In this document: piece by piece, positions 11,038 to 22,036 of the stretch
How positions within the stretch are numbered: the stretch's first letter is position 1
Layout of the letters: the number at the start of each line of letters is the position of its first letter
Source: Rhinopomastus cyanomelas
Taxonomy: Eukaryota; Chordata; Aves; Bucerotiformes; Rhinopomastidae
Assembly: GCA_013400115.1 (NCBI GenBank)
Contig: VXBP01008913.1
Coordinates: 62,001 to 126,000 of the forward strand
Direction of reading: 5' to 3'
Length of the DNA: 64,000 bases
Notes under the pieces: model-generated
The model's database searches: none
The model's input: only the letters and a program-made list of their open reading frames with translations
Told to the model about the DNA's origin: nothing
Translations under genes and position numbers: made by a program

Positions 11038-11090
11038 AGGAAGTTCAGAGCTGTCTCTAAGCAGTGACTCACGGGCTTGGGACTATAAAA
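11038..11090 (+). promoter_or_regulatory. MMP13: MMP13 core promoter: ETS, AP-1, TATA
   Basis: An ETS/PEA3-like AGGAAGT (11038-11044), a consensus AP-1 site TGACTCA (11065-11071) and a TATAAAA box (11084-11090) sit in the order known from mammalian MMP13. Transcription would start near 11113-11118, giving a 5' UTR of about 30 bases. Growth factor and cytokine induction through AP-1/ETS is the expected mode of control. Confidence 0.85.
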
Positions 11091-11146
11091 GTAAAGGTAG
11101 CTGCTCTCTAGAGCATCAGGGCTTCAGGCTTCACAAAGCCGACACG

Positions 11147-14100
11147 ATGCGATCGAGGCTATTGGCTGTCTTCTTTGTCTTGCTGGGTCTGTCATTCTGC
11201 CTGGCAGTCCCCATTCCCGTTGAAGATAGCCACGAGTTCACAGAGAAGGACCTTCAGTTCGCAGAGGTATGGTAGCAGATCATTCGTTTGCATGTTGTGG
11301 AAGGGGCTGCTGGGGGAGGCTGCGGGGTCTCCTTCTCTGAAGACGTTTAAGACCCACCTGGACATGTTCCTGTGCATCTTGGTCTAGGTGATCCTGCTGT
11401 GGCAGGGGGATGGGACTGGATGATCCCACCTGCACATGTTCCTGTGCATCTTGGTCTAGGTGATCCTGCTGTGGCGGGGGGATGGGACTGGATGATCTTT
11501 CGAGCTCCCTTCCAGTCCCTAGTGTTCTGTGATTCTGTGTATAAGGAGTAAGTTGTGTAGTTACAGCCTTTGGAAATAAATGACTTCTCCTTGTTCCTCT
11601 TCCTAGCGCTACCTCAGGACTCACTATGATCTCCACCCAAACCTCGCTGGCATGAAGAGGAAGGGTGCCAACACCATGGCATCTAAACTTCGACAAATGC
11701 AGGCGTTCTTTGGCTTGGAGGTGACGGGCAAATTGGATGAAGAAACATATGAGCTGATGCAGAAACCCAGATGTGGTGTCCCGGATGTAGGAGAATACAA
11801 CTTCTTCCCTAGAAAACTCAAGTGGTCCAACACTAATTTGACCTACAGGTAAATGTGTGGCACTTCGAGTCTGACTGACGTTACTCTCTTCGTTTCAGAT
11901 GCTTTGTCCAACAGGTTGCTCAGTGTATGAGGTTGGCTTGGTCTTGGTGATCCTGCTCTGCCAGGGGGATTAGACTAGATGATCTTTCAAGGTCCCTTCC
12001 AATCCCTGATGTTCTGTGATGGGAGGAGGATGTGTTTGAGTTTGACAAAATCTGTGTTGCAGCTAAAAATCCTTAGAGCCAAACTTCTGGAAAGATCTCC
12101 TAAGCCTTCCCAAGAGCCCAAGGAAGTAAATGCAGGGGTTTCTTCCCCTGTGCTTTGTTGCGGAGGACTGTTGATTTGGTGTAAGCTACTGACTCCTTAT
12201 CTGGCCTCCTCTTATTAGGAGAGATTGAGAGAGTTGGGCTGTTTAGTTTGAGAAAGACAAGGCTGAGGGGAGACCTTATCACTCTCTAAAACTATCTGAA
12301 AGGACACTGTAGAGATGTTGGTGCTGGTCTCTTCTCACAGATAATTAGTGACAGAACCAGAGGGAAGGGCTTCGAGCTCCAACAGGGGAGGGTTAGATTG
12401 GACATCAGGAAGAAATTCTTCCTGGAGAGAGCGGTCAGGCCCTGGACTGGGCTGCCCAGGGTGGTGCTTGAGTCCCCATCCCTGGATGAGTTTAAAAGAT
12501 GCTCAGATAGAGTGTTGGGGGATCTGATTTAGGAGTGAACCTGTAGAGTAGGGTTGATGGTTGGACTTGATGATCCCAAGGATCTTTTCCAGCCTGAATG
12601 ATTCTATGGTTCTATGTAGGCACTGGGAGCATCTGTGATGCTGAATTGAAGAGGAGTAGGGACTAAGACCGTGCGCCTCACCATTGATGCAGCACTTCAG
12701 GTCACTCTTTAGCTCTGTTTTGAACCTCTCTACTCCATGTTCTGTGTTTCTGTGATATCTGTGATATTCTATGCCTTCTGGTGCATATAAACCAGTAACA
12801 GAAAGCTCTGTTACCAGTTCACATGTCTCTGAATGAATTTAAAGGACATAGAACTGTTTTGGTTTGTTTTTTTAATGCTGAGTGCAGCTGCCAAGCTCTT
12901 TGATTTTAGATAAGAGCACGGGGAGGAAAGCAGCCAAGAGTTTTAACGAGCTGTTGGCAGATCAAGTGTGTTCCATATTTTCTTCAACCCACACAGCTTA
13001 ACTGGAGGCATTAATCTCTTTGACAGAATCATGAATTACACGTCGGACCTGAGACGTGCTGAAGTAGACAGAGCTTTCAAGAAAGCCTTCAAAGTTTGGT
13101 CAGATGTGACGCCCCTGAACTTCACCAGAGTACGGAGTGGTGTAGCTGACATCATGATCTCCTTTGGCACCAAAGGTAGCACAGAACCACCGACGTTTGC
13201 TTTTTAGTTGCATTGCTGCCGTCACGGTGGGATAGTCCATTCAATTGTGTTAAATGTTGTCTTACAGAACACGGTGACTTTTACCCCTTCGATGGACCCT
13301 CAGGGTTACTGGCTCATGCTTTTCCCCCTGGTCCAGACTATGGAGGAGATGCTCATTTTGATGATGATGAAACTTGGTCAGATGATTCTACAGGTAGTAG
13401 AAGTTCCTGAGGTTCTTTGAAATGGTGATGGATGGATACGTTTGCCTGTGTGATATCCTCAAACAGTTTGCTCTGCCTGTTTACTGTTGCATTTGCCATT
13501 ATGCTCACTGCCTACTAGGAAGGTAGTTTAGGTACCTTCCTACCTACTACAAAGGTAGTTTAGCTCACTTCCTACCTAGGAAGCTGAGTTTAACCTCCAG
13601 CATAAACAGACACAGAACTGCTTGGCCAAGAAGGCCAACAGCATCCTGGAGTGGATCAAAACAGGGGTGGTTAGTAGATTGAGAGAGGTTCTCCTACCCC
13701 TCTACGCTGACCTAGTGACACCACATCTGGAGTATTGTGTCCGGTTCTGAGCCCCTGAGTTGCAGAAGGACACGGAGCTGCTGGAGACAGTCCAGCACAG
13801 AGCCATGAAGATGATGAAGGGAGTGGAGCATCTCCCTGATGAGGAAAGGCTGAGGGAGCTGGGGCTCTTGAGCTTAGAGAGAAGGAGACTGAGGGGTGAC
13901 CCCGTGAATGTTTATAAATATGTGAAGGGTGGGTGTCAAGAGGATGGAGCCAGGCTCTGCTCAGTATCATCCAATGATAGGACAAGGGGCAGTGGGTGTG
14001 AGGTGGAACAGAGGAGGTTCCACATCAATCTGAGGAGAAACTTCTTCACAATGAGGGTGATAGAGCTATACAAGGAGCTATGCCTTTGCTCTCTCCGTTA

Positions 14101-17100
14101 AGTTACATGTGCATGTTCTATATGAACGTGTTTCACCTTTATTTCAGGGTATAACCTGTTTCTCGTTGCCGCCCATGAATTTGGTCATTCACTGGGGCTT
14201 GAACACTCTAGAGACCCTGGAGCTCTGATGTTTCCCATTTACACATACACTGGGAAAAGTGGCTTTGTGCTTCCTGATGATGATGTGCAAGGGATCCAAG
14301 AGCTCTACGGTAAGCCTGCAGCATGTGTTTTTAATGTGTCTCTGTGACAGAACCAGATGGAAGGGTTTCAGGCTCCAGCAGAGTAGGTTTAGATTGGGCA
14401 TCAGGAAATAATTCTTCACAGAGAGAGTGGTCAGGCCCTGGAGTGGGCTGCCCTGGGTGGGGGTTGAGTCCCCATTCCTGGATGAGTTTAAAAGTTGCTT
14501 AGCTGTAGTGTTGGGGGATCTGGTTTATGAGTGACCTTGTGGAGTAGGGTTGGTGGTTGGACTCGATGATCCCAGGGGTCTTTTCCAACCTGAATGACTC
14601 TGTGATGCACAGACTTTCCCCACTGCAGCTGCTTTGCGCATTCAGCATGTGGTTTGGGAGCTCTTCCCTGTCCTATTCGACATCAGGATGCTCAGAAAGG
14701 AAAGAAGTGTTGTCCAACTCACAGCAAATGATATGATTCCAGGTGCTGGAGACAAAGATCCCAACCCGAAACATCCCAAAACACCAGAAAAATGTGACGC
14801 AGAGTTATCGCTCGATGCAATAACAGAACTTCGTGGAGAGATGCTGGTTTTCAAGGACAGGTAAAGCGGCTGCTGTGCTGGGTACTGGACAAAACTTGAG
14901 CAGAGGAAAGCACCACTTCAGGTTTTTGCCAAAGATTTCAGTAAACATAAATTTTAAAACTTAGGAACCTATCTGGATGCGTCTAAGGAACTACATCATG
15001 TGTCCTGCTGTGATGGGAGGATTGGACTAGATGATCTTTCGAGGTCCCTTCCAACCCCTAATGTTCTGTGATCCTGGTGGACAGCAGGATGATCATGAGC
15101 TCTTGTGGCCAAGAAGGCCAGTGGCATCCTAGAAGATGCTGCTGTGTCTGTACTGTGACAGGAGCATAAAACACACTTTTCTTTCCCTGAACTAGGTTTT
15201 TCTGGAGGCTGCATCCTCAGATGGTTGAGGAGGAGCTGGTGTTGCTTAAGTCCTTTTGGCCAGAGCTTCCCAATAAAATAGATGCGGCTTACGAAAACCC
15301 CATCAAAGATCTCGTGTTCGTGTTTAAGGGTGAGTTTTCAGTCTGGTTGTTGGCAGAAAAATGTACATGTTTAGTCAGGGTCGGTAAATTTGGGCCAGTG
15401 AGTCGGTTTAGTTATCTGAAGGTATCAACAGAAGGAAAAGCCAGCCTTCCTTGCTCAAAAAACCTGTTCTGTTGCCTTCATCCCATGGAAGTTTTTAGTA
15501 GACCACTGGAAGGAGCTGCCCAGAGGGTTGTGGAGTCTCCTCTGGAGATGTTTAAAACCCACCTGGACGTGTTCCTGTGCAACTTCATGTAGATGATCCT
15601 GCTGTGGCAGGGGGACGGGGCTAGATGGTCTTTCGAGGTCCCTTCCAATCCCTAATGTTCTGTGATTATCTCCTTACTTATTGCTTAATATTAGTAAAGT
15701 ACTATGAATTATTTTTTAAGAAAACATTACTTACCTCCAATGCCTGGGTCCACAGCATGAGTAGTTTTATGGCTGCTGAGTGTGTGACCTAAGAATCCAT
15801 TAGCTGTGTGAAAGCAGGGATCATGTCAGCAGGATGGAACCAGGCTCTTCTTCTCTGGAGATGTTTGAAACCTGCCTGGACGTGTTCCTGTGTGACTTGG
15901 TCTAGGTGATCCTGCTTTGGCAGGGGGATTGGACTGGATGATCCTTTGAAGTCCCTTCCAATCCCTGATGTTCTGTGATTCTGTGAGTTTTCTTCTGCTC
16001 TCAAGGCTCAGCCTGTACAAAAGACTCACACGTACTTTGCTCTTACTTTCAGGAAAGAAAGTCTGGGCTTTGAATGGCTACGACATCGTTGAAGACTTTC
16101 CTAAAAAGATCTATGAAATGGGCTTCCCAAAAGAAATGAAAAGGATAGATGCTGCTGTCCATATTAAGGACACTGGCAAGACTCTCTTTTTTACTGGAAA
16201 TAAGTACTGGAGGTAAGCTGGAGACACACTGGTGTGCTCCTCAGCATAACCTGTCCCAAAGCATCGCAAGACCAGCACGTCATTTCAAACCAGACACTGG
16301 GTTGTACTTCCCGTGTTGCTAGTCCGTGACTTTCGCTGGTGCTGTAGCTGTGTAGAGTCTGTCCAAGTTCAGGTGTTGGAACAGGCTGCCCAGGGAGGGG
16401 GTTGAGTCACCATCCCTGGTTATGTTTGAAGATCGTTTAGATGTGGTGCTTAAAGATCTGGTCTACAGATCAGCTGCTTAAAGATGTGGTTGGTGCTTAA
16501 AGGTCTTGGGAGAGTAGAGTTATTGGTTGGACTCGGGAATCTCAAGGGTCTTTTCCAACCTGAATGATTCTGTTGTGAAGGTGGACACAAGTTTTTTTCA
16601 AACACATGAGTGTGGCCTCTAAAAGCTGAAAGAGTGAAAGAAAGGAAAGGAGTGTGAGGTGCCCCCATCCAGCAAGGTTTCTGTTATGATCATGTCTCCT
16701 CAGCAAAGAGGAGATCGAGGCATGACTCCATTAATATTCATAAACATGGGAAGGGTGGGTGTCAGGAGGATGAAGCCAGGCTCTGCTCATGGGTGGCCAG
16801 GGACAGGATGTGGGGACAGGCTAGTGCAGAGGAGGTTGCATGGAAACATCAGGAAAAGCTTTTTCCCTGTGAGATCTCAGAGCCCTGGCCCAGGCTGCCC
16901 AGAGGGGTTATGGAATCTCCTGCTCTGGAGACACTGTAAAACCCCCCCAGTTTGACTTTCCCTTTTGTGTTTTGTTTAGTTACGATGAAGAGGAGGAGGC
17001 TATGGAAGCCGGCTACCCCAGGCTGATAGAGGAAGAATTCGCGGGCGTTGGCGATCGAGTGGATGCGGTCTACCAAAGAAGCGGTACAATGAGACAATCA

Positions 17101-18157
17101 TTGCAATTAGCTGCCTTCCAAGTTTGAGACTGATATCCTGCCCTTTGATTTTTTTCACACCAGTACTTCTGTTCTCAACAGAGTCAGGCTCTGACCTGTT
17201 GGAGAGTAGTTTAGGAGAAAGGGATCTGGGGGTCCTGGTGGACAGCAGGATGACCATGACGCAGCAGTGTGCTCTTTTGGCCAAGAGAGCCAACAGCATC
17301 CTGGGGTGGGTCAGAAGGGGGCTGGTTAGCAGATCAAGAGAGGTTCTTTTCCCCCTCTACTCTGCCCTGGTGAGACCACACCTGGAGTATTGTGTCCAGT
17401 TGTGGGCTCCTCAGTTCAAGAGGGATGTGGAGCTGCTGGAGACAGTCCAATGGAGGGCAGTGAGGATGATGAAGGAGGTGGAGCACCTCCCTTATGAGGA
17501 GAGGCTGAGGGAGCTGGGGGTCTTCAGCTTGGAGAAGAGAAGACTGAGGGGTGACCTCATTAATGTCTATAAATATGTGAAGGGTGGGTGTCAGGAGGAT
17601 GCAGCCAGGCTCTTCTCAGTGTCATCCAATGATAGGAGAAGGGGCAGTGGGTGTGAGCTGGAACAGAGGAGGTTCCACATCAATATGAGAAGGAACTTCT
17701 TCTCAGTGAGGGCGACAGAGCACTGGCACAGGCTGCCCATGGGGGTTGTGGAGTCTCCATCACTAGAGATGTTTAAGACCCACCTGGAAGTGTTTCTATG
17801 TGACTTGGTCTGGGTGATCCTGCTGTGTCAGGGGGATGGGACTGGATGATCTTCCAGGGTCCCTTCCAATCATGTTCTGTGATGCTGTGCAGTGAGTGAC
17901 GACCTCTGAAGTGCTCGCTTAGCTTTCTACATGCAAAGATCTTCCAGTTAAAACTGTCACTAAAGAACCCAGGACGTTGTTTTATGTGAAGTACAAAGTC
18001 AGTGTGACGGCGCAGCTTCCGCAGGCTTCATTAATTTTCACTTCCCTTTTCCTCAGACTATCTCTACTTCTTCAATGGCCCGTTGCAGTTCGAATACAGC
18101 ATCTGGAGCAAGAGGATTGTCCGTGTCCTGCATACCAACTCCATCTTCTGGTGCTGA
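11147..18157 (+). CDS. MMP13: Collagenase-3, matrix metalloproteinase-13 (10 exons)
   Basis: Secreted zinc endopeptidase that cleaves fibrillar collagens, notably type II, in the extracellular matrix. Exons: 11147-11266, 11607-11848, 13027-13175, 13268-13393, 14148-14309, 14743-14860, 15196-15329, 16053-16212, 16980-17083, 18057-18157. All junctions are GT/AG and in phase, giving 471 aa, exactly the human length. Residues 1-20 are a signal peptide. The cysteine switch PRCGVPD has Cys96. The catalytic domain starts near Tyr104 with HEFGHSLGLEH at 222-232 (Glu223 catalytic) and the Met-turn in ALMFP. The hinge contains DPNPKHPKTP. The hemopexin domain is closed by Cys284 and Cys471, ending IFWC. 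Identity to mammalian MMP13 is obvious throughout, for example DYGGDAHFDDDETW. The exon 4 donor GTAGTA is weak but length-conserving. The gene is compact apart from many CR1 copies in its introns. Confidence 0.97.
11293..11540 (+). mobile_element. CR1 LINE 3' end in MMP13 intron 1, internal duplication
   Basis: 5'-truncated CR1 in which the CCCACCTG..TGGTCTAGGTGATCC segment is repeated with a 72-bp period (11353 and 11425). It fills most of intron 1. Confidence 0.9.
11946..12021 (+). mobile_element. CR1 LINE 3' end in MMP13 intron 2
   Basis: GGTGATCCTGCTCTGCCAGG through CCTGATGTTCTGTGA. Confidence 0.85.
12219..12617 (+). mobile_element. Older CR1 LINE fragment in MMP13 intron 2
   Basis: About 0.4 kb of a different subfamily (AGGCTGAGGGGAGACCTTAT, GGTTGATGGTTGGACTTGAT, TTTTCCAGCCTGAATGATTC) with an octamer tail. 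Confidence 0.85.
13500..13590. repeat. Small inverted and direct repeat in MMP13 intron 4
   Basis: CTAGGAAGGTAGTTTAG and CTACAAAGGTAGTTTAG form a direct repeat, with TACCTTCCTACC and CTTCCTACCTAGGAAG as inverted partners. Origin unknown. Confidence 0.5.
13622..14085 (+). mobile_element. CR1 LINE ORF2 3' part in MMP13 intron 4
   Basis: From TGGCCAAGAAGGCCAACAGC to AGGGTGATAGAGC. The frame 13760-14101 still reads the CR1 RT tail (RLRELGLLSLERRRLRGD). The 3' tail is missing. Confidence 0.9.
14345..14605 (+). mobile_element. Older CR1 LINE 3' fragment in MMP13 intron 5
   Basis: GTGACAGAACCAGATGGAAG through TTTTCCAACCTGAATGACTC, same subfamily as 12219-12617. Confidence 0.85.
15000..15138 (+). 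mobile_element. CR1 3' end followed by a CR1 5' piece, MMP13 intron 6
   Basis: 15000-15077 is a normal 3' end. 15077-15138 is an upstream CR1 segment (GTGGACAGCAGGATGATCAT, TGGCCAAGAAGGCC) in the same orientation, as in a tandem or rearranged copy. Confidence 0.75.
15505..15668 (+). mobile_element. CR1 LINE 3' end in MMP13 intron 7
   Basis: CACTGGAAGGAGCTGCCCAG through CCCTAATGTTCTGTGATT. Confidence 0.9.
15843..15986 (+). mobile_element. CR1 LINE 3' end in MMP13 intron 7
   Basis: CTCTGGAGATGTTTGAAACC through CTGATGTTCTGTGATTCTG, about 65 bp upstream of exon 8. Confidence 0.9.
16374..16577 (+). mobile_element. Older CR1 LINE 3' fragment in MMP13 intron 8
   Basis: GTTGGAACAGGCTGCCCAGG through TTTTCCAACCTGAATGATTC. 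A short internal rearrangement (GCTTAAAGATCTGG / GCTTAAAGATGTGG) is visible. Confidence 0.8.
16695..16945 (+). mobile_element. CR1 LINE fragment abutting MMP13 exon 9
   Basis: Diverged CR1 body (GGGTGGGTGTCAGGAGGATG, AGGCTGCCCAGAGGGG) ending about 35 bp before exon 9 at 16980. Confidence 0.85.
17170..17890 (+). mobile_element. CR1 LINE, long ORF2 C-terminal relic in MMP13 intron 9
   Basis: About 0.72 kb with an uninterrupted frame (17124-17849, 241 codons) covering the end of the CR1 reverse transcriptase protein: SDLLESSLGERDLGVLVDSR, NSILGWVRRGLVSRSREVL and RLRELGVFSLEKRRLRGDL. It is followed by the 3' end. 5'-truncated and therefore not mobile, but one of the least decayed copies here. 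Confidence 0.93.
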
Positions 18158-18487
18158 GTCCTGCTGGCTCCTGTGCTGCAGAGCAGCTGGCAGGACGTGG
18201 AGATGATGATGGTGTGAGCTTCCAGATTCATCAGAGGACAGCGAGGTTCTGTGAACAAGCACTGGCTGCCTGTTGGCAGGTGTATACTGTACATATGGAG
18301 CTGTGTGGCTGCCTCTCAGTCTGGGACTGAATTAACTTAAGAGGGAAGAAAGAAGAGGTTATTAGCATTTCAGGGGGCATTACGTCGCTTAAAGGTTGTC
18401 GAGGGGTAAGGTCAGGTGCTGGATACATCCTACGTGATGATGAGCACTGTGCATCCCTAGTACTCTGAGCACACCCAGGAACTGAGG

Positions 18488-18640
18488 GTGTGGAGTCTCC
18501 TCTGCAGAACCCTGGGTGTGTTTGTTCCTGTGTCATCTTATCCAGGTGATCCTGCTCTAGCAAGGGGGTTGCATTAGGTGACCTACAGAGGTCCCCTCCC
18601 ACCCCACCAGTCTGTGACCGTGTGATTCTGTGATCTTTCC
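18488..18640 (+). mobile_element. CR1 LINE 3' end in the MMP13 3' UTR region
   Basis: Diverged copy, TGTGGAGTCTCCTCTGCAGA through GTGTGATTCTGTGATC, lying between the MMP13 stop and its likely polyadenylation signal. Confidence 0.75.
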
Positions 18641-18723
18641 AGACTCTCCTAAATCTGCCTCAAGAAATAGCCCTGATAAACCCATGTGTGTTGGATTTTA
18701 AATGAATCCTTCAGCTCCTTCTC

Positions 18724-18888
18724 AGAATCACAGAGTGGTTGGGGTTGGAAGGAACCTCTGGAGATCATCTAGCCCAAACCCCTGTCAGAGCAGGTTCTCC
18801 TAGAGCAGACTATGCAGGAGCACATTCAGGCATGTTCTGAACATCTCCAGAGAAGGAGACTAGTCTCTCTGGGCAGGCTGTTCCATAT
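18724..18888 (-). mobile_element. CR1 LINE 3' end
   Basis: Minus-strand end (GGTTGGGGTTGGAAGGAACC) of a subfamily distinct from the common one. Confidence 0.8.
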
Positions 18889-18935
18889 TAAATCCCAGTT
18901 AATGCTCTGGGAATTCTGAGGTGTAATAAATGAGG

Positions 18936-19015
18936 TGGGTCTGGCAGGAGGCATTGGACTGGATGATCTTTGAGGTCCCTTCCAATCCCTAATGGTCAGT
19001 GATTCTGTGACTGCA
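18936..19015 (+). mobile_element. CR1 LINE 3' end
   Basis: GGCATTGGACTGGATGATCT through CAGTGATTCTGTGA. Confidence 0.8.
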
Positions 19016-19185
19016 AGCTGACAACGTGAGGTGGCTGAATGTGTCTTCACCTGAATGGAAATTCCCTCCTGGAAAGAGAAGCCCATCCTTGGGAGGAGCA
19101 GAAGGTACAGAAGCACTGAGATGTCATTCCAAAGCAGGAAAAGAAGAGTTGCCTGCAGCAGTCATCAGCCTGGATGATGGCATAG

Positions 19186-19265
19186 GTGATCCTGCTGTGG
19201 CAGGGGGATTGGACTAGATGGTCTTTCGAGGTCCCTTCCAATCCCTAATGTTCTGTGATCCTGGG
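19186..19265 (+). mobile_element. CR1 LINE 3' end
   Basis: GTGATCCTGCTGTGGCAGGG through AATGTTCTGTGATCCTG. Confidence 0.85.
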
Positions 19266-19568
19266 TAAATCAGAAAGAGACAGCACCGAGACAGCACGTG
19301 GGTTGAAAACTCACATGAAGCTACATGGGGTAACACAGCCCGTGTTTTCTGCTGGTGTCAACTGAAGTGGTTCAAGAGATTTACAGAGGCTATGGCCCCA
19401 GCAGAGAACCTGAACATCCACATTAAAATATTCCAAGTAGTATCTTCTCTTCCTGTTGGTCACTTGTAACATCTGTGTCAGCCGTTCAGTACTTTGTAGG
19501 TCTTTTTGTTCGGTTGGTTTGTCTTTCAGTCAATGCAAGTAACGTGGGGTCCTGATTACTTTTGGTTG

Positions 19569-19603
19569 AATAAAAATAATCCTAAACAAACTGGAGGAAT
19601 AAA
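19569..19603 (+). terminator. MMP13: Likely MMP13 polyadenylation signals
   Basis: Two AATAAA hexamers (19569-19574 and 19598-19603). The second is followed by a GTGATGTTGTG U/G-rich stretch. They give a 3' UTR of about 1.45 kb, comparable to the long mammalian MMP13 UTR. An alternative AATAAA at 18925-18930, followed by TGAGGTGGGTCTGG, would give a shorter form. Confidence 0.6.
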
Positions 19604-19689
19604 GTGATGTTGTGCATTTATTAAGTTTCAGATTTCCTGGGCTGCCTGTGCAAGATGGAGTTGCTGGGTAATGAGAGGCATCAGGAGCA

Positions 19690-19770
19690 CTCTGGCAGGG
19701 GGACTGGGCTAGATGATCTGTCGAGGTCCCTTCCAGTCCCTGATGTTCTGGGATTCTGTGATTTAATCTC
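19690..19770 (+). mobile_element. CR1 LINE 3' end
   Basis: TCTGGCAGGGGGACTGGGCT through GGGATTCTGTGATTT. A stray 20-bp CR1 terminus (AGGTCCCTTCCAATCCC) lies at 19874-19892. Confidence 0.8.
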
Positions 19771-20054
19771 TGGGCCTTTTCCTTTACAATTTTCACCTCT
19801 AAACATCTGCTTTGCTTGTTTTGCCCCCTGAGATAACGAATTTTATAGAAAAGAGAGAGAAAGAATAAATAGGAAGGTCCCTTCCAATCCCTCAAATGTA
19901 CAGGACAGAAGCTCAGTTGAAGTTAGTCTCTCTCATGACAAGAATTATTACTGTCAAATACATTTCCCCATAAATTTGAATGCAAAATATTATTAACTAA
20001 TTGAAACGACACTGTCCTGCCTCCTCACAACCAGCCCATGAGTCAATCAGTCGG

Positions 20055-20296
20055 GTGCAGAGCCAGGAAGATGGTGAAGGGAGGGGAGCATCTCCCTGAG
20101 GAGCAGAGGCTGAGGGAGCTGGTTCTCTTGAGCTTGGAGGAGACTGAGGGGTGACCTCATTAATGTCTATAAATATGTGAAGGGTGGGTGCCAGGAGGAT
20201 GGAGCCAGGCTCTTCTCAGTGGCATCTAGTGATAGGACAAGGGGCAGCGGGTGTGAGCTGGAACAGAGGAGGTTCCACATCAGTGTGAGAAGGGCC
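20055..20296 (+). mobile_element. CR1 LINE ORF2 3' fragment
   Basis: GTGCAGAGCCAGGAAGATGG through TTCCACATCAGTGTGAGAAG. The 3' tail is absent. Confidence 0.85.
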
Positions 20297-20647
20297 TGTG
20301 ATCCTGAAAAGCAGGACTCAGAGGATGCAAATAAATACTCCAGGAGAGAAAGAAATGAACAGACATAATTGAAACTTTCCCAGGTGAGCAATGAGTTGGC
20401 CTCTGGATCCATTAACACCTTGGAAAGGCAACAAACCCTTTGAGAGGCACCGTGAACTTCACGGGATTTACTGCTCTCTGAGAAACGAGACGAGATTCAA
20501 CCTCACCGTGAATGAGACCATCTGCAGCCACCTCCTCTGAGGACACTAGATGGCAGTGACAGCTCTGCTGCTTGGAGCGTCTGCACAGAACAAAGTGCTC
20601 TGCTGGGTGAGGAGGCTGCAGCTGATCGCAGAGTCACAGAACATAGT

Positions 20648-21262
20648 GTCACAGTCATAGAATCATTAGGGATTGGAAAGGACCTCGGAAGATCATCTAC
20701 TCCAGTCCCCCCGCCACAGCAGGATCACGTAGATCCAGTCACACCGGAACACGTCCAGGCGGGTTTTAAACATCTCCAGAGAAAGAGACTCCACAACCCC
20801 CCTGGGCAGCCCCTTCCAGGGCTCTGGCACCCTCACTGGGAAGAAGGTCCTTGTCATATTGATGTGGAACCTCCTCTGTTCCCAGCTGACACCCACTGCC
20901 CCCTGTCCTGTCACTGGGTGCCCCTGAGCAGAGCCTGGCTCCATCCTCCTGACACCCATCTTTCCAATGTTTATCAACATTAATGAGGTCACCCCTCGGG
21001 CTCCTTCTACTCACTCAAGAGCCCCAGCTCCCTCAGCCTTTCCTCAGCAGGGAGATGCTCCCCTCCCTCCACCATCTCTGTGGCTGTGCTCTGGACTCTC
21101 TCCAGCAGCAGCTCTGTGTCCTTCTGGAACTGAGGGGTCTATAACTGGTCACAAGATTCCAGATGTGGTCTCACCAGGGCAGAGTAGAGAGTGAGGAGAA
21201 CCTCTCCTGATCTGCTAACCACCCCCTTCTGATCCACCCAAGGATGTCGTTGGCCTTCTTGG
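20648..21262 (-). mobile_element. CR1 LINE, long 3' fragment
   Basis: About 0.6 kb on the minus strand from an intact 3' tail to the AAGAAGGCCAACGACATCCT block of late ORF2. Confidence 0.92.
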
Positions 21263-21542
21263 GCTTTTACAGTTCATTCTGAGCTGGTCTTTCCAGGCTT
21301 GTGAGTGTTTTGCAGATGAAAGAGGCTGTGGACTTGCCTAACCCGGCCCACATCAGGTAAAATGCTGAGGTCCTCAGACAAAACTGACTTTCCTGACTTT
21401 TGGGACTTTCAAGGATCTTTACTGATAGAAAGAAATGTGGTGTCTTGGAAATGTTTATTGGCAAAGTGCTTGTGCAGTGGGATGGGCTGCTGCCCAGTTA
21501 CTGGTTCTGGGAGGGGGACAATGTACTGCTTCAGTATTTCAT

Positions 21543-21808
21543 CTGGTGATAGGACAAGGGGCAGTGGGTGTCAGCTGGAGCATAGGAGGTTCCATACAAG
21601 TATCACAAGGAACTTGGTCACAGTGAGGGTGATGGAGCAGTGGAAGGGGCTGCCCAGGGGGGGTGTGGAGTCTCCTTCTCTGAAGATGTTTCAAACCCAC
21701 CTGGATATGTTCATGTGTGACTGGATCTGGGTGATCCTTCTCTGGCAGGGGATTGGACTGGGTGATCTTTTGAGGTCCCTTCCAAACCCTAATGATTCTA
21801 TGATTGTG
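21543..21808 (+). mobile_element. CR1 LINE 3' fragment
   Basis: GTGATAGGACAAGGGGCAGT through CCTAATGATTCTATGATTG. Confidence 0.9.
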
Positions 21809-22036
21809 TTCTGTGTGTTTTTTGCTCAGATTGATATAAACAAGGGTCTAGACCTCAATCTTCTGTCTTCTAGGTGAAAGAATTCCACCCTCAGTCATGT
21901 TGTAGTGAGCTGTGTGTCCTCCACCCTGCTGGAGATGTCTACTCTTTGCACAACTAGAATTAGACACTACTTTCTGGAAAGGCTGCCTGCCCGCTGCTCC
22001 GAAAGCTCATTTGAGGGGCCAGATCAAGCCCTTTGC

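Noticed and set aside
17124..17849. 241-codon frame as a possible cellular gene
   Set aside because: It reads CR1 reverse transcriptase C-terminus and runs straight into the CR1 3' end.
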